Source: Leptidea sinapis
Taxonomy: Eukaryota > Arthropoda > Insecta > Lepidoptera > Pieridae
Assembly (NCBI RefSeq): GCF_905404315.1
Contig: NC_066272.1
Coordinates: 8,122,001 to 8,186,000 of the forward strand
Length of the DNA: 64,000 nucleotides
Direction: 5' to 3'
Shown: one piece after another, positions 30,719-40,866 of the stretch
Position numbering within the stretch: the stretch's first letter is position 1
Layout of the letters: every line of letters starts with the position of its first letter
Position numbers and translations under genes: made by a program
The notes under the pieces: generated by a model
What the model was told of the DNA's origin: nothing
Seen by the model: the letters and a program-made list of their open reading frames with translations, nothing else
The model's database searches: none

Positions 30719-31130
30719 CATTTCAAAACATCAGCACAGGTCTATCAAGATACGATTTAAAAAAACTGGTCAAGCTCCTTAACAATACTATGTTCTGCAA
30801 CCAAGAATTGTTCTTTCAGAGCTACTTTCACAAGTGACAATGGTATCGAAAGTTTCTAAGTTCATCATAACCGATATACTCTTTGTCAAATTCTGCCGAA
30901 GACCAATAATGGTCGAAGGCTAGAACTAACCGGATTATAGGATTAAAAGGAAAAAAAAATTATCGCGAGAAATACTAGGACTCTTTCACGTGTCAAAGTC
31001 AAATATCCATTTGTCCGATGAAAAAATTTTCAAAATAGTAAATCACTACAACAAGCGAAATTATACAGCGACGTTCATAACTCCATTCACAAGTGATTGG
31101 AAACGTGCAACGTAATCAACATTCGCTGTC
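30719..31130. other. Unassigned stretch
   Basis: Nothing recognised. Confidence 0.4.
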
Positions 31131-31134
31131 AGTC

Positions 31135-31312
31135 ATGATTTGGTGAGCCACATTCGAACCCACGACGCGTTCCGTGCGTGTGCTCTGCCAACTGAGCTAA
31201 CCGTTAGGTCGTGGGAGACAACGTGGTCAAGACCCGCATCGTTCATAAAATTTTGTTATCAAATTTTATATGTGTATTAATGCTCGAATTGAGGTTATCA
31301 CTTTAAAAATAT
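31135..31312. mobile_element. tRNA-type SINE with inverted 5' half
   Basis: The head is in minus orientation up to 31205 (CATTCGAACCCACGACG, CTCTGCCAACTGAGCTAACC). The 3' part in plus orientation starts near GGTCGTGGG, has CCCGCATCGTTCATAAAATT and ends GGTTATCACTTTAAAAATAT. It has the same architecture as the copy at 17395-17560. Confidence 0.8.
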
Positions 31313-31317
31313 AACAA

Positions 31318-31512
31318 GGTGTTACAAGCTTCTTTTTGTGAAAAAGGAGTGAAGGCTTTAGCGAATTTGTATCAAGAGGCTGTCCTAGATCGTATTATGA
31401 AAATATTAAGGAATATGCTTTTTAAAATTGTACGTTGGGTTTTCCAGCAACACTCTATACTTGGTCCCATAGCAAGAATGCTGGTCAATGCTCCGCACTT
31501 TATGAGATGACA
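31318..31512 (+). pseudogene. Tc1/mariner transposase fragment
   Basis: The plus frame 31319-31507 reads S-F-C-E-K-G-V-K-A, then Y-Q-E-A-V-L-D-R-I-M-K, then a W-V-F-Q-Q block. These match the region of mariner-related transposases leading to the second catalytic aspartate (usually W-x-F-Q-Q-D-S-A-P). Here the D-S-A-P-x-H box has become H-S-I-L-G-P-I-A-R, so the catalytic aspartate is lost and the protein is non-functional. It begins immediately after the SINE, with no upstream DNA-binding domain. A 64-bp tail to the stop at 31508 has no recognisable match. Confidence 0.65.
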
Positions 31513-31671
31513 GTAATCACGACCATCATGTTCACGAAGCATCGTTACACAAACAATGAATTCAAGCTCTAAACGTTGATGCATCCAATATACTGTTGCG
31601 TAGCAACGCTGCAACGTAAATGACGAGGATGTCAAACTTCAAGACATTGTTAATTTCAACTGCACCGTCAA

Positions 31672-31750
31672 CAATTCTCGTAGCTCAGCGGAAAAGTGTT
31701 TACTTTAGACGCCGTAGACCCGGGTTCGATACACCTACCAGTGTATGGAA
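31672..31750 (+). mobile_element. tRNA-like SINE head, second type
   Basis: TCTCGTAGCTCAGCGGAAAAG resembles an A box and AGACCCGGGTTCGATACACC a B box, about 35 bp apart, with the phrase CACCTACCAGTGTATGGAAT following. Stem pairing is poor, so a real tRNA is unlikely. Confidence 0.5.
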
Positions 31751-31829
31751 TTTTTTGGGTTTTGTAAAGTTAATGGAAATTTCTAGTAAGTTCAGGATCA
31801 AATATAACAGAAAAAAAGGGATGGAAAAT

Positions 31830-32215
31830 GTGTAAGCAGGATAGAAATAGTTAAAAGAATTTTCTAGTACAATTTAAATTTAAAATTGGAATGGGAGAAT
31901 CATTTTAAAAATAGAACAGATCCGGGGGTATATAAGCCGTACTAAGCGTGGCCTACGGCAGTTCTAGGTCTGACTCGAAAGTTTAAAGAAGAAGAAGAAG
32001 AAAAGAAGAAGTAGTGAAAAGTGTAAGTGTTCCAAGAAGTAGAAGATAGAAGAGACTTAGTGTTCGGTGCGGTGTGACGCGTTGATGGTACTGCCGCCCA
32101 CAAGAGGAACAGCGGCAGACCGGCGAAGTTAAAGTTCAGAAAAAGTGAACGCAAATAAAAGACTCGTTCCTATAAGCGGAGTATTATTTCCAATCCCTGA
32201 CCCACGCCCGTGTCA
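31830..32215 (+). other. Possible solo LTR or retroelement promoter block
   Basis: The block contains TATATAAG at 31929-31936, a purine-rich GAAGAAGAAGAAG run, a GC-rich transcribed-looking part, AATAAA at 32155-32160 and a C-rich end (CCCTGACCCACGCCCGTGTC). TATA box, then about 220 bp, then a polyadenylation signal is the layout of an LTR. TG..CA ends and target duplications could not be fixed, and no gag or pol sequence is nearby. Confidence 0.35.
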
Positions 32216-32219
32216 ATAC

Positions 32220-32970
32220 TTACGATAATTTATATTTATGTAGTTTATTCTTTATTTCTTTTAGTGTAATATTTGATATTATTTAAGCAAAATTCATATA
32301 TTGGATGCAGCACCTTATAAACTAATTTGTTATATATTACAGCCATGGTGAAATACTCTATTTGATTGGAAAGAGTGACCGTTAAGTTTCTTGTTTGTGT
32401 TTCTCACCAGCTCTACTTTTTCCGAATGTATGGTAGATTCAGTGATTTAATTAGGTTTGGCGTGCTCTAAGAGACACACTGACATTGAAAACCAGTGACT
32501 AAAATTCCCACAGAAACTGTGCGTAAATTCATATCTATGAATAATGACGAAGTCTATTACGACGTTTGAGAGATATTTATAGCAATATCGTCACGATTTT
32601 CGGTTACGCGCCATGTTGTTTTTTTATCATAAGTTAAGTATAGTGATGTAAATAATAATATATTTGTTTGAAAGTGATAAAGTAAAAAGACTTATGTGTA
32701 TCCATGTCTTTAATAATAAAATAGCTTTTATATAATACGGAAAAAAAACTTTTTCTTAAGCCATATCTACCCAATTTTTGTAAAGTTGTAAATAGTAGAA
32801 AAATGATATGTCATAAAGACATTTCACTTCTTACCTATGTACTCTGGTACACACACACATATTTTATTATTTGTACCAGATTAGGTATTAGGGTCACTGG
32901 ACATAATTTTAATTAAACTTCCTATACTATAGACATTTCCAATAATGTAAGATCAACCAAAACACATTAA
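32220..32970. other. Unassigned A+T-rich stretch
   Basis: No gene or repeat recognised. Confidence 0.45.
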
Positions 32971-32973
32971 GGC

Positions 32974-33075
32974 TTCAATGTAACCTGAATTATCAGGTTA
33001 CATTGAATTGAATTTACATTGAATTATTTAATTTCCAAGTAATGTTGATTACAACATTACTTGGAAATTAAATAA
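32974..33075. repeat. Twin perfect stem-loops with the same ATTA loop
   Basis: Stem-loop 1: TTCAATGTAACCTGA (32974-32988), loop ATTA, TCAGGTTACATTGAA (32993-33007), a perfect 15-bp stem. Stem-loop 2: a 24-bp perfect stem, 33024-33047 with 33052-33075, again around ATTA. They are 16 bp apart. The intervening bases repeat TACATTGAATT. Confidence 0.95.
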
Positions 33076-33079
33076 AACA

Positions 33080-33460
33080 AATATTTCTTGAAATCAAAGT
33101 AGTTTAATCTCTAAGACCGTCACAGCTGTCGAATAATAATCCCAAGTATTTCCAGCCGTTGTGATAAATATATTTTTAACGTAAATACTTGTTAATACAG
33201 ATAAGTCGCACCTGCCTGTCTCATCGTAACAGACAATTAAGTGGAATACCAAGCGAAGTAATATAAATTACTGCATGACTTATCTCATGTCTCACATTGA
33301 GTTCGCGAACGACTAAAATTACCATTATTTTACCGGAATAACATAAATATTTAAAATTTTATCACTTTGTGCAAAATGATTTCTTTTCAATGATCGATCC
33401 CGATGTTACTAACTTAATTTACGATTTATTGTAATTGATATAGTGTGCAATATAGTCTGC
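33080..33460. other. Unassigned stretch
   Basis: Nothing recognised. Confidence 0.4.
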
Positions 33461-33461
33461 A

Positions 33462-33960
33462 AAAGAGAGCTGTTCGTGCTATATATAAGCTTCATTATAA
33501 ACAGTGACATTAAAGAAAAATTTAAAGAAATAATTATTATGACTGTTCATTGTCAGTATATACAAATAAAAAATTTAATATACGTTCACTAAAATCGTCA
33601 CCTTATTGCTCTTAATGGTGACTTTCATTATTATAACACTATAAATAGAAGATTGCTTGTAACTTATTCTAGTAGGCCTCATAAGATACATAATAGGTTT
33701 AAAGGTAAATAATATACACTTTTATAATAAAGTCCCAGTCACTGTTCAGGAATTCTCTATAAATAAATTTATGTATTATTAAAACATGGCTCTGTAATAA
33801 ATCCTACTACTCCACACCTGAATATCTAAGTGAGCGGACATCCTGGGACTAGATTATGATTATTTTATAGCAAAAGCAATGACCGTACAGTATTGTATAT
33901 TTTATTAAAAAGAGCGCAAAAAAAGAATGTTGCGAGAGTTTCTTGCGCGAAGAATTTTAG
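33462..33960 (+). pseudogene. Family B LINE, C-terminal domain and 3' UTR (copy 2)
   Basis: Across several frames it reads L-Q-K-R-A-V-R-A-I-Y-K, D-I-K-E-K-F-K-E-I, H-C-Q-Y-I, N-L-I-Y-V-H, F-Y-N-K-V-P-V-T-V-Q, and K-S-Y-Y-S-T-P-E-Y before a TAG. This is the C-terminal region of family B, the same as on the minus strand at 61200-61600. The 3' UTR with GAGCGCAAAAAAAGAATG and GAGAGTTTCTTGCGC then stops at 33950. At least three frameshifts and several stops make it an old copy. Confidence 0.75.
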
Positions 33961-34598
33961 TATGAAATTGGAAATGAATATGAAATTTCATATCAAAATG
34001 TCAATGATTATTGCAACTTTCTAACTGATAACTTCAAAAAACTTTGTTTTTATTATGCCATTTTCATGCAAATATTTGTTGTTTTATTCGTTTAGACTTT
34101 AGAACATTGGTAACAAGGCCATCAGCTCAAAATACCCTAAAAGAAGAATATTTAAATCATTTTCCAATATACTGGATTCCTCGATAAAAAGTCCCGTCAG
34201 GTTTAGGTTCAAAAAAAATTTATGTAGATGACATTTTAATGTGTAGTATTATATATATATGTTGATTAGTAACCCCCGCGTGAAAATTAAAAAAATACAA
34301 AGCAGCATCTTGCCAAATTATACTAACAAGATGTTTTATAAGTTGAAATTAAAATGTTTAGTCCAATGATTTAATCATGGAGATACTATGTTTGTAATAT
34401 AGTTGCATGTAATATTTCTCTGAACCTACCATACCTGACTTAGTATTAGTTGTCAGTGGCGCCAACATGAGTACATACATCATACAAGTACAAACTTAAA
34501 ATTATACATATAAGTTTATAAGTTTTTTAGTTAAGTTTTTATTTCTCGTTACATTAATTTACTAGCTAAAATAGCTTTTGTTTTATTTAAAATTATAT
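33961..34598. other. Unassigned A+T-rich stretch
   Basis: Nothing recognised. Confidence 0.45.
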
Positions 34599-34599
34599 T

Positions 34600-34795
34600 A
34601 AGAGTGACGTCACCAAATGGCCCAACGGAAGACCAGCGTTGGTTTTCACTCCAGCAAACATTTTTGTAACGTATAGGTAGTTTGTTTGTCTCTGTTGTAA
34701 GTTTTATTTTAAATTATTTGTATATATTTATGTGTTCTATACGTTTCAAAATAAACTTTTTTAAATTTTTTCATTTCATTTTTTTTTCAACACAA
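34600..34795 (+). mobile_element. Retrotransposon 3' UTR-like fragment
   Basis: GGAAGACCAGCGTTGGTTTTC, TAGGTAGTTTGTTTGTCTC and a final CAAAATAAACTTTTTTAAAT with a polyadenylation signal look like a LINE or SINE 3' end. There is no coding part. Confidence 0.45.
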
Positions 34796-34852
34796 CTGTG
34801 CTTTTTGAAGACATTATAGTACTGTAAACAAAGCTTTATTGGCCATAGAGTA

Positions 34853-35160
34853 CACGGACTAGTAAAAAAATAAGGACTCCGTGTCACCTTACATATCAGT
34901 GTAGCACCAAAACAAGCCGATTAACGTGTATAAACATAGCCCCACGCACACACTTACTTACTTATGAGAATTGTCATCGTCTGTGACAGATCAGCTTGCG
35001 TTTCAATAAAATATTTTAAAAACGCCGTGGTGCGTTGTGAAAAAGTGTAAAAACGATGATTGTGTAACTAGTATCCCCCGTAACCGCACACACACTAGCA
35101 TAACGGTGCTTCACTTGCTAATATCACGGCGCGGAGTCCTTCTTTTTTACTCGTCTGTGA
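34853..35160. mobile_element. MITE flanked by TA (Tc1/mariner-like)
   Basis: The left end CACGGACTAGTAAAAAAATA and GGACTCCGTGTCACC mirrors the right end CACGGCGCGGAGTCCTTC and TTTTTTACTCGTCTGTGA. Imperfect pairing reaches about 55 bp inward. TA dinucleotides flank both sides (34851-34852 and 35161-35162), the target duplication expected for Tc1/mariner-type elements. The interior is non-coding. Confidence 0.75.
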
Positions 35161-35164
35161 TAGA

Positions 35165-35772
35165 ATATAGTCTTTTTTAAAGACTTAATAAAGTTTGTAC
35201 TTATGTAACTGGTCGTGGCTATATTAATGACAGATAAAAGTAGAGGAGTAAAAAAATATCTAATGCTACTGCTTGTTCAGCATCATCTTGTACGTGATAT
35301 TCAGCATATTGGAAGTCCAAGGGTCCGGTATACATCCTTGAGCTCATAAACGCTTAAAAGTAAAATAAACAATATCACGGCTTCTCTTGTCGCCTACTTA
35401 CTTCTAAAAAATATTTTTAAAGAGTAAAATATTGTGTAACATGCACCGCTTACAAAATATGTTTGGACTAAATTATTTATATTTTTATTCATGGCATGAT
35501 ATATACCCAAATTTTTTTATAAAGAAAGAATAGATTTCATATTTCATGTTGTTGTATTTACGAGTGAAGCATACGAGACATGTATTGAGCGTGTTCGTGC
35601 CAACAAGAGTAACAAAGGCCTAAAAATTGCTTGGACCTAAACAATGGCGATATTGCAACTGCTTTTCGGACATATTTAATGGCATCTATTGTCTCAAAGT
35701 AGTTTATCGGTATTGAAAAAAATACAAAAGTTTATATTATGGTGTATAGAAATATTTATCAGAATATTTTAT
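35165..35772. other. Unassigned A+T-rich stretch
   Basis: Nothing recognised. Confidence 0.4.
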
Positions 35773-35870
35773 TTTTTATGAAAAAAATGACGAGATGATT
35801 GGATTCTTGAGAAGTGCAGAAATCTGAACGACTCTGCGATTGCGCTCGTCACCTTGTGACATGTTGTATG
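35773..35870 (-). mobile_element. Family A repeat fragment
   Basis: ATTCTTGAGAAG..CGACTCTGCGATTGCGCTCGTCACCTTG followed by ACATGTTGTATGTT is a diverged minus copy missing the central hairpin. Confidence 0.55.
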
Positions 35871-36202
35871 TTATATGTTCTTTGGTTGAAGAAAGAAAAG
35901 AAAGAAAAATCATTTATTCTGCAACTTAAATTATACAAGTAGTCTTATTTATTAATTTATATGAACATGCAGAATTATAGTTCACCTCAGCATAATACTG
36001 GTCATACCCACAGGCGAAATGATCAGCGCTGGTCTTTCGGAGAACCTCAGCGTGAGTTTTACACATTTATATAAAATACTTTTTAAAGGACTGTATTTTA
36101 ACATTGGGATTTTTGCATAAAAGTTACATTTTTATTACTATTTTATTCAACCCGATGTTAGTAACCTTTGCAGAGCACGTCCCACTGAAAACGCGCTAAG
36201 CG

Positions 36203-36325
36203 TAAGATGTTGTCGCATTAATAATTTCGCTAGCTGCGGCGCCTTATAAAAGAAGCATAAATAATGTCTGCATACTACTCCTTTACAGTAGACAAATGTG
36301 CCGCTGTGGCAACTAGTCATAAACT
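36203..36325 (-). mobile_element. Family A repeat fragment
   Basis: GTAAGATGTTG, AATTTCGCTAGCTGCGGCGC, TACTACTCCTTTACAGTAGA and TGTGCCGCTGTGGCAACTAG follow the minus-strand order of family A with heavy divergence. Confidence 0.6.
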
Positions 36326-36529
36326 TAGTATACCGTTACAGACGAGCCCTGTGTCAAAGTGAGATAACTATCCTTACTTAATAACCTAGGTGTGAGAAAG
36401 ACACGGAATTGGTGAAGACCTTGAAACTATTCAGTGTCCATTAGTCTCCTGCCAAATTGGACCGCGTTTTAATTTTAGTGTTTTTCTCGTTATTGTTCTG
36501 TGTTTTAACGGATATTAATTAAAAATATA

Positions 36530-36599
36530 ATGGTGTCGTGTTCTGTATTAGATTGTGTTGGTTTATGCAGCAACTACAATCTAAAGAAACATTTCACTG
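36530..36599 (+). CDS. Possible THAP-like first coding exon (speculative)
   Basis: An ATG in a good insect start context (A at -3, G at +4) opens 70 bp reading M-V-S-C-S-V-L-D-C-V-G-L-C-S-N-Y-N-L-K-K, then H-F-T. It ends at a consensus 5' splice site G^GTAAAT (36600-36605). The spacing of the first two cysteines (C-x4-C) right after the initiator recalls the start of a THAP zinc finger, which is also used by P-element-like transposases. No downstream exon with the remaining Cys-His and A-V-P-x-I-F parts was found in the next kilobase. It may be a chance ORF. Confidence 0.15.
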
Positions 36600-36605
36600 G
36601 TAAAT

Positions 36606-37770
36606 ACTGATTCTTTAATACTACTTTCGTGATGTTTATTTTCGTAGAACATAATATGCACTAAGATATTAAATATTACATTTTATATACGCAGTAAATA
36701 CTCTATTTTCTAAAGATTATAATCATTTAAGAAAATAATATGTGTTATAATAAGATATCGTTTACGTGAATATGAAACCGTTAGTCAATATTTGTCATAG
36801 TGATTGACCAAAAGCAAAATACTACACACTTTACTAAATCACTAACACATCTGTAAAACTAGCACACATGAACATTTTAAATATAATCTCACCGTAATGA
36901 GGAGAGTGTTTGTCTATTACGCTAATATACCTATTAAGTTTATAGTTTGGTCATAATAAAAAATCAAATACTTAAGCCTTCCGAAGGGTTGGGATGTTTA
37001 TAAATTCGTTTCATGGACGCCAGTAGTAAGTCCTTAACTTCTTCAACGACGGTTTTGAGTTTTATTTTGGGGTGTAGGTGTTTCTTGCGCGCAAAAACTT
37101 TTTCTTAATAACTATAATAAAATAACGTGATCGCGTCATGAAAAATTTTGAAAAGCGCAAAATTTAATGTTTAAAATAATATTTTAATTATAGTATATAT
37201 TTAAATGAAACTATTGAGGGATTGAAACGCGTGTAATTGTAACTTTGTTTTCACATTAGATTTTTTGCGTAAAAGTTACATTTTATTTATTACTACTTAT
37301 GTAATAACATAATTATATTGATAATATAACATATAGTAAACTTAACATTAAAAAATGTGAAAAAAATGCAAAAAAAGTATTAATTAAATATTAATTTTCC
37401 TTATGTAGGTCACTCAGATAAATGGATGTAGAGAAAACATCACGTACATGTACGTCTTTGTAACTAAAGCACGTAAACTTTTTGATACATAATATAGCAT
37501 TCTACAACACCCGCAGCGTACTAAGATTTCCTTTTTAGAGTAAATTAACAGAAAAGATTAGTAGAAATAAATTTTAGTTTAAATACTTTACATAACACGA
37601 TTTAAAATTCGTATTTATAGATCGATTTATTCATAATATATTTAATTACAAAACATATGAGCCACTTAGTTCGATGACATTTTTCCATCTTGTAGGAAAT
37701 GACATGATCCCGTTGATGTAATTTTGGGGTTTTTGATCAAAAATAACTCGACAAGTTGTTTTAGCAGTAC
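36606..37770. other. Unassigned A+T-rich stretch
   Basis: No coding frame above 60 codons and no matched repeat. Confidence 0.45.
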
Positions 37771-37773
37771 TAT

Positions 37774-38084
37774 CAGTGGGAGGCTCCTGTGCACAGGATG
37801 CCGGCTAGATTATGGGTACCACAACGGCGCCTATTGCTGCCCTAAAGCAGTAATGTGTAAGCATTACTGTGTTTCGGTCTGAAGGGCCCTTCCCTTCGCC
37901 GTAGCTAGTGAAATTACTGGGCAAATGACGCTTAACAAGGTGACGAGCGCAGTTGTAGTGCCGCTCAGAATTTTTGGGGCTTTTCAGGAATCCTGAGCGG
38001 CAGTGCATTATAATGGGCAGGGTGTATCAATTACCATCAGCTGAACGTTCTGCTAGTCTCTTCCCTTATTTTCATAAAAAAAAT
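37774..38084 (+). mobile_element. Family A repeat, full-length reference copy
   Basis: This copy runs from CAGTGGGAGGCTCCTGTGC to TTATTTTCATAAAAAAAA. It has GGTACCACAACGGCGCC, AAGCAGTAATGTGTAAGCAT, GTAGCTAGTGAAATTACTGG, the hairpin GTGCCGCTCAG/CTGAGCGGCA, and CAGCTGAACGTTCTGCTAGT. The length of about 310 bp and the A-tail are SINE-like. No RNA polymerase III boxes are obvious, so it may instead be a LINE-derived non-autonomous unit. The 67-codon minus-strand frame is a shadow. Confidence 0.92.
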
Positions 38085-38392
38085 AGCAGTCCACTCTAGA
38101 TGTTACCCTGACATTGCCAAAGAATTCTGAAGAGACCGAAACAAGTGTAAGTCTAAAGGTGTAAGGGTAGTACTATATGGCGGATGTATTAGCACATCCA
38201 AGCCAAAGTCTTTTAAGTTTTGCTGAGTGGCTGAAAGTGTCTGTGGTCTAGAGTTATAGTTATAAAAACACCCTTTTTATTGATCAATTCAGGGCGCTTA
38301 GTGATACATATTTCATCATCGGTTGTCAATCTCATCAAAAACGGATCGGTTTCTTACGTCTCAATAAAGATAGGTCAATGACTGCTCAATTT

Positions 38393-38515
38393 TGGTTTGA
38401 AGTCGGTGTCAAGCCAAATGTAATAGCAGGTACCCTCGCCACGCGTGACTTTGAGCTGAGGATAGCTTCGTCTATAACAAAACAACCCAAGCGGGCAGGC
38501 ACCGAATTAAACCCT
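38393..38515. mobile_element. Partial CCGACTTC MITE relative
   Basis: TTTGAAGTCGGTGTCAAGCC, TAATAGCAGGTACC, GCGTGACTTTGAGC and ATAGCTTCGTCTATAACAAA match the interior of the element at 10378-10740. The 117-codon frame over it (38378-38728) has no other support. Confidence 0.6.
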
Positions 38516-38519
38516 ATTA

Positions 38520-39534
38520 TTATGGTATTAGGTATTGTAAATAAAAATAAAATTGTAGTCAGCTCATTTCAATATAAGCTTGTTAAAATGATAATATATT
38601 TATCATGTATATACTCAAAAATTCAGTTTTTTCATATGTTGAAGGGCATCTATTACTTTCGTTTTATTGCGGATGTTTTATATTTATATAGAATATATCT
38701 ATCCATAAAATTACTCTCAAGACGCACCTAAAAGAGCTTTACTTCAATATTTAATACTTAGAGTAGATACTTAGCTGTTACTAGTGACGAAGTGCACTAT
38801 TATTCAATGTTGAATAAATATGGTTAAAGAACTCAACAGTATTTAAAGTGAAATCGTGATTTTTTTTATGAACAAAGAAATGTCATTGCCATGCTCGTAG
38901 CAAGACATAAAAAACAAAAGTACAATGGCTTAAAAATGTATAGAAAGATTTTCAAATTTTAATTGTATCCATTATAAGCTATATCTATACCTACGTAACC
39001 CACTTGTAGTATAACAATAGATGACTAGTTGTTGAACGATGTCAAAGGAAAGGTCAGATTCATTGAAAGTTTGGAAGAGTTTTGCAGATCACGGCGTCTC
39101 CACAAAGACCTTAATAATCTCAAATTTGTACTGAACTGAGTAATGTCTCCATTATTATACCTTTGTTGAAAGTTTTGATAATAACTGCACTTTATACGCC
39201 TACTTTCTCAGTTAATAACAGTGAGATAAGACTTGTAGAAAATTGGAATGTGTAAAATGCCCGCTAAACCAACCGTCTTTGTAAATACCAATTTCCGCAC
39301 GAGTATCATATAAAGTATTTCAACATATTTGCAAGAAAACAGTATAATAAAATGAAAGACGATGAAATAAACTTTTTTAAACTCAGTTAGTAGAAAGTCG
39401 CAATAAATCTTTGACATTTTGATATGAAATTGGCGCCGCCTGCGCGTGATCGATTTTAGAACTACATCAGCCGTCTAGTTTTCTCATTAGTATTAAATTG
39501 AGACAAAAAGCGCTTGTAAGGAGGTTCGGTTCAC
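38520..39534. other. Unassigned A+T-rich stretch
   Basis: Nothing recognised. Confidence 0.4.
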
Positions 39535-39537
39535 TTA

Positions 39538-39853
39538 CGGCCGTTCCCAATATTCAGTCCGTTTGTGGCCAACTTGAGATAATAATCGTAACTATCGTCG
39601 ACTTTTCTGTCCCAATAAACTTATCGACGGTAACTCACAGCGTGTACGGAACACGCTGTCTGTCAATGGGAGGACATATAGCTTACCAGCGATAGAAGTT
39701 TGTATTGAAATTGCAATTCACACGTCCCAATATAAGGCGATAAGAATGACTTAACGGGTATATTGGGACAGCTTCAGATTATTGACAACTAATTACTGAC
39801 AGTAGAATATAGTAATTTATCTCTATCTGTAGATAGTATATTGGGAACGGCCG
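39538..39853. mobile_element. MITE with CGGCCGTTCCCAATA ends and TTA duplication
   Basis: The left end CGGCCGTTCCCAATATT (39538) and the right end TATATTGGGAACGGCCG (39853) are inverted repeats. TTA occurs directly outside each (39535-39537 and 39854-39856). A TTA target duplication with such ends is the signature of PIF/Harbinger-type elements. Interior copies of the CCCAATA motif (near 39605, 39724 and 39758) suggest subterminal repeats for transposase binding. There is no coding capacity. Confidence 0.8.
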
Positions 39854-39859
39854 TTAGCT

Positions 39860-40724
39860 TATTCATTCTGTGTATGTGTTATCACTTAAAGAAAATTGTA
39901 CATTTTCACATTTACACTTCAAAACTTCGTTCGACAAAATTTCATCTGACTGTAAGTTTACTACGAAGAAGAAGAATTTACTATCTTATATTAAGAATAT
40001 ATTATCTTAGATCACTTATACATCTAGATAGACTGTGAAAATATCGAAAAAAATTAAGGTGGACAGCACACCTATATATTGAGCAATGTACAAACAATGT
40101 AAAATAAAGTGACATATTAATAGTGAGTGTAAAACGTATGTCACGCACACTAAAGTAATAAACCTAGCCTGTTTCATCGGTTGTTTCCTAGCAGCAAGTG
40201 GCTCTATCGAGACGTATAAATTATCTTAGGATATTATTATCAACATTTTTTTAATTATTAGACACAGTCTTTTAACATCAATAATAAAAAAATATTAATT
40301 ATTATCTCTGCTCCCACTACATTTCCGCTCAAAAAATAAAAATAAGAAAGCTAATAATTACCTACTTGTAAATATTTTCCATTAATGATTATAAATTCAT
40401 TAGCTCTTTATAACAAAACTCACATACATACACTTAAAGTATTTACATTGTTCCGTACTTATAACAATAGCTTGGAGTTTATGACGTAGCTTTGATACAA
40501 ACATGCTGCCTGCATACAATTTCCCGACAATTTATTGCTAACTGCTCGCGATGCTGAAAGTTTATGCTTTTTAAAATAAAATAGTTTTCTTTTCCTTTCA
40601 TTTTACCACAATTTTATTTTATATTTTCAAATAATGCTTGTATAAAGTTGGACATATTATGGGTTAAAGTATAAAATTGCCGTATTGTACTGAAAAATTC
40701 ATAATTTTATTATATATATTTTGT
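39860..40724. other. Unassigned A+T-rich stretch
   Basis: Nothing recognised. Confidence 0.4.
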
Positions 40725-40866
40725 TTTTATGAAAGTAAGGGACGAGACGAGCAGGATGTTCGTAATTGGTGACGAGCACAGTTGTAGTGCCACTCAGAAT
40801 ATTTTTGGGTTTCTCAATAATCTTGAGCGGCACTTGTAATGGGCAAGGCGTATCAATTACCATCAA
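40725..40866. mobile_element. Family A repeat, rearranged copy
   Basis: Positions 40725-40765 are the inverted 3' end (TTATGAAAGTAAGGGACGAG, ACGAGCAGGATGTTC). Positions 40770-40866 are the plus-strand middle (GGTGACGAGCACAGTTGTAG to CGTATCAATTACCATCA). Two insertions or an inversion are required. Confidence 0.7.

Noticed and set aside
38378..38731. 117-codon plus-strand ORF
   Set aside because: It begins inside a MITE relative and continues through A+T-rich DNA; no conserved residues were recognised.
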